From NCBI GenBank assembly GCA_946183175.1, contig CAMHBH010000123.1, positions 1 to 5,968 on the forward strand: DNA of 5,968 nucleotides. Reading direction: 5' to 3'. This DNA is from an uncultured Oscillibacter sp. Its GTDB lineage: Bacteria; Bacillota; Clostridia; Oscillospirales; Oscillospiraceae. Below the pieces are notes generated by a model. The model was given only the letters and a program-made list of their open reading frames with translations, was not told the origin of the DNA and ran no database searches. This document shows, in pieces, positions 4,730-5,968 of the stretch (position 1 is its first letter; every line of letters starts with the position of its first letter). Made by a program: the position numbers and the translations under genes.

Positions 4730-5968
4730 TGTTGTCGTCGCCTCCTCCCCTTATCCAGTTCTTCAACATCTGCGCGGCTATGGCGGGGTTCTCCTCCACA
4801 AAGAGGCGGACTTTCTTCCTGAGTTCCATATCTTCCTCGGAGTGGATGTCCATGATATTCGCGCCTTCCGTCTCCTCCTCGCCTTCGCCCTCGGCGGCCT
4901 CCTCGGCCTGGGCCTCGGCGATGGCCTCCTCCTGTGCCTGCTGAATAGCGCGTTCCTGCGCCTGCTGTACGGCCGCCTGCAACGTGGGCATGACGACCAC
5001 GCCGTTTTCGTCGACGGTGGGCTCGGGCATGGTGACGGTAATCGCGCCGGGAGTGCCTTCGGGTACCTCCTCGATGGTGCCGTCGTCGTGTACGATGACG
5101 CTGACGGCCTTCTTCTCGCGGAGTTTCTGTTCGACGCGCGCCTCTTCGGCCCTGCGCTCCTCCTCGCGCTTCTCGCGGCGCTTGCGCATACTGCGGCGGA
5201 TGAGCAGGATGATGATAACGAGGATGATGAACAGAATCAGTCCGGCGACGGCGGCGTAGATAATCCAGCCGGGCAGCTCGAGACCGGGCAGGAGTTCGAT
5301 GACGTTGGGTTCCTCGGGGGCGGGCGGCGTGACGTAGAAGGGGTGAATCATGATGGCGATACGGTCGGCCTCGGTGGTGACGTTGATTCCGGCGGCGCGC
5401 GCCACGACTTGCGTCAGGGTTTCGAGATTCGGCGGGGTGTCGCCCAGAATCGAACTGTTGATGGCCACGGAGACCATGACATCCTCCACGACGCCTATCG
5501 GGTACTCGGTCTGGCGGTGGTGCTGGGTGACGTTGTAGTCGATTTCGCCGGAGGCATTGATTTCGCGCTCGTTTCCGGTGAGGTCGCTTTCGCGGATGAC
5601 GTACTCGTTGAGGTCGGCGTTGGTGGTGGTGCCGACGGTGCCGCCGGCCCCGGCACCGTCGTCGCGGACGATGCTGTCGCCCCACAGGCGGCGGCCTATG
5701 ATTCCGCGGCCCTCGGAGCCGCCGTTCTGGGCCCACGCCGGTTCCTCGTAGATGATGGAGTCCTCGTAGGTGCGGCTGACGTTGACCGTACTGCTCACGC
5801 TGACACTGCAATTGCCCTCCCCGAAGAGGTCGTTCAGGACGCGGAGGACGTTATTCCGCAGGTAGGCGTTGACCTGCGATTCCAGCGCGAGTTTGAGCTG
5901 TGCGCTGTCGGACGTGCTGAGGGAATCGGTCTCCCCGGTGTAGGTATTCCCGGCGGTGTCCATAATCT
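4716..5968 (-). CDS. fliF: Flagellar MS-ring protein FliF, C-terminal part (5' end outside window)
   Basis: FliF forms the inner-membrane MS ring on which the motor and export gate assemble. Only its C-terminal ~417 residues are here. The frame continues through the right edge (Ile before the first Met), and (I)MDTAGNTYTG matches the internal IVD..GN region of FliF, so ATG 5963 is not a start. Numbering from that Met: the RBM3/beta-collar periplasmic region covers about 20-215; the second transmembrane helix about 233-255 (WIIYAAVAGLILFIILVII), followed by a basic stop-transfer stretch (RRSMRKRREKR). A cytoplasmic tail of ~160 residues ends in the FliG-binding segment (about 375-405, LRKKVRLFVEENPAIAAQML). 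The tail is longer than usual: about 120 residues between membrane helix and FliG-binding end, with Ala/Gln/Glu octad repeats at 331-354 and an acidic run at 356-368. The stop is TAA at 4718-4716, inside fliG. Confidence 0.96.
   Translation of the reverse strand, partial: IMDTAGNTYTGETDSLSTSDSAQLKLALESQVNAYLRNNVLRVLNDLFGEGNCSVSVSSTVNVSRTYEDSIIYEEPAWAQNGGSEGRGIIGRRLWGDSIVRDDGAGAGGTVGTTTNADLNEYVIRESDLTGNEREINASGEIDYNVTQHHRQTEYPIGVVEDVMVSVAINSSILGDTPPNLETLTQVVARAAGINVTTEADRIAIMIHPFYVTPPAPEEPNVIELLPGLELPGWIIYAAVAGLILFIILVIIILLIRRSMRKRREKREEERRAEEARVEQKLREKKAVSVIVHDDGTIEEVPEGTPGAITVTMPEPTVDENGVVVMPTLQAAVQQAQERAIQQAQEEAIAEAQAEEAAEGEGEEETEGANIMDIHSEEDMELRKKVRLFVEENPAIAAQMLKNWIRGGGDDNNASS
4741..4750 (-). 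promoter_or_regulatory. Ribosome binding site of fliG inside the end of fliF
   Basis: The minus strand reads GGGGAGGAGG, 11 nt before ATG 4729. The same bases help encode the Gly-rich end of FliF (RGGGDDN), so the site is embedded in coding sequence. This fits coupled translation of the 14-nt overlapping pair. Confidence 0.7.

Noticed and set aside
4573..5811. A 412-codon minus-strand open frame overlapping fliF
   Set aside because: It is the out-of-frame shadow of fliF, extremely Arg/His-rich, with no Shine-Dalgarno support.
5961..5963. ATG as the start of fliF
   Set aside because: The frame stays open to the window edge, and the sequence here matches the interior of FliF, far from its N-terminus and first membrane helix.

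Overview
The window is one block of a flagellar type III export and motor operon. All real genes lie on the minus strand. Read in transcription order (right to left) they are fliF (5' end cut off by the window edge), fliG, fliH, fliI, fliJ and the first part of a probable fliK, which runs off the left edge. The sequence is clearly GC-rich by eye and each gene has a purine-rich Shine-Dalgarno sequence, two of them near-perfect AGGAGGTGA. This gene order is known from Bacillota (Clostridia) and also from spirochaetes. I favour a GC-rich member of the Clostridia, but the window alone does not settle the taxon.

Layout: fliF C-terminal part (5968-4716), overlapping fliG by 14 nt; fliG (4729-3581); a 32-nt gap holding a perfect 12-nt palindrome; fliH (3548-2613, TTG start); a 158-nt gap filled by imperfect ~40-nt tandem palindromic repeats; fliI (2454-1147, GTG start); an 18-nt gap; fliJ (1128-673, TTG start); a 155-nt gap with a second, different set of ~28-nt tandem palindromic repeats, a weak promoter-like element and an orphan Shine-Dalgarno sequence; then fliK (from about 517, partial).

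How the genes work together: FliF forms the MS ring in the inner membrane, and its cytoplasmic tail holds FliG, the switch protein that receives torque. FliI is the export ATPase, FliH its regulator and tether, and FliJ the stalk-like coiled coil linking the ATPase ring to the export gate. FliK is a secreted hook-length ruler and substrate-switch protein.

The proteins are ordinary family members with some local oddities. FliF, FliG and FliH all carry acidic or low-complexity extensions on their cytoplasmic ends, and FliG has ERPQ where the FliM-binding motif is normally EHPQ. The most unusual part is non-coding. Two palindromic repeat arrays of almost equal length bracket the fliI-fliJ (ATPase-stalk) pair. 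Each begins at the stop codon of the upstream gene. One shows what looks like a compensatory base-pair change between copies. I see no clearly new protein system here.
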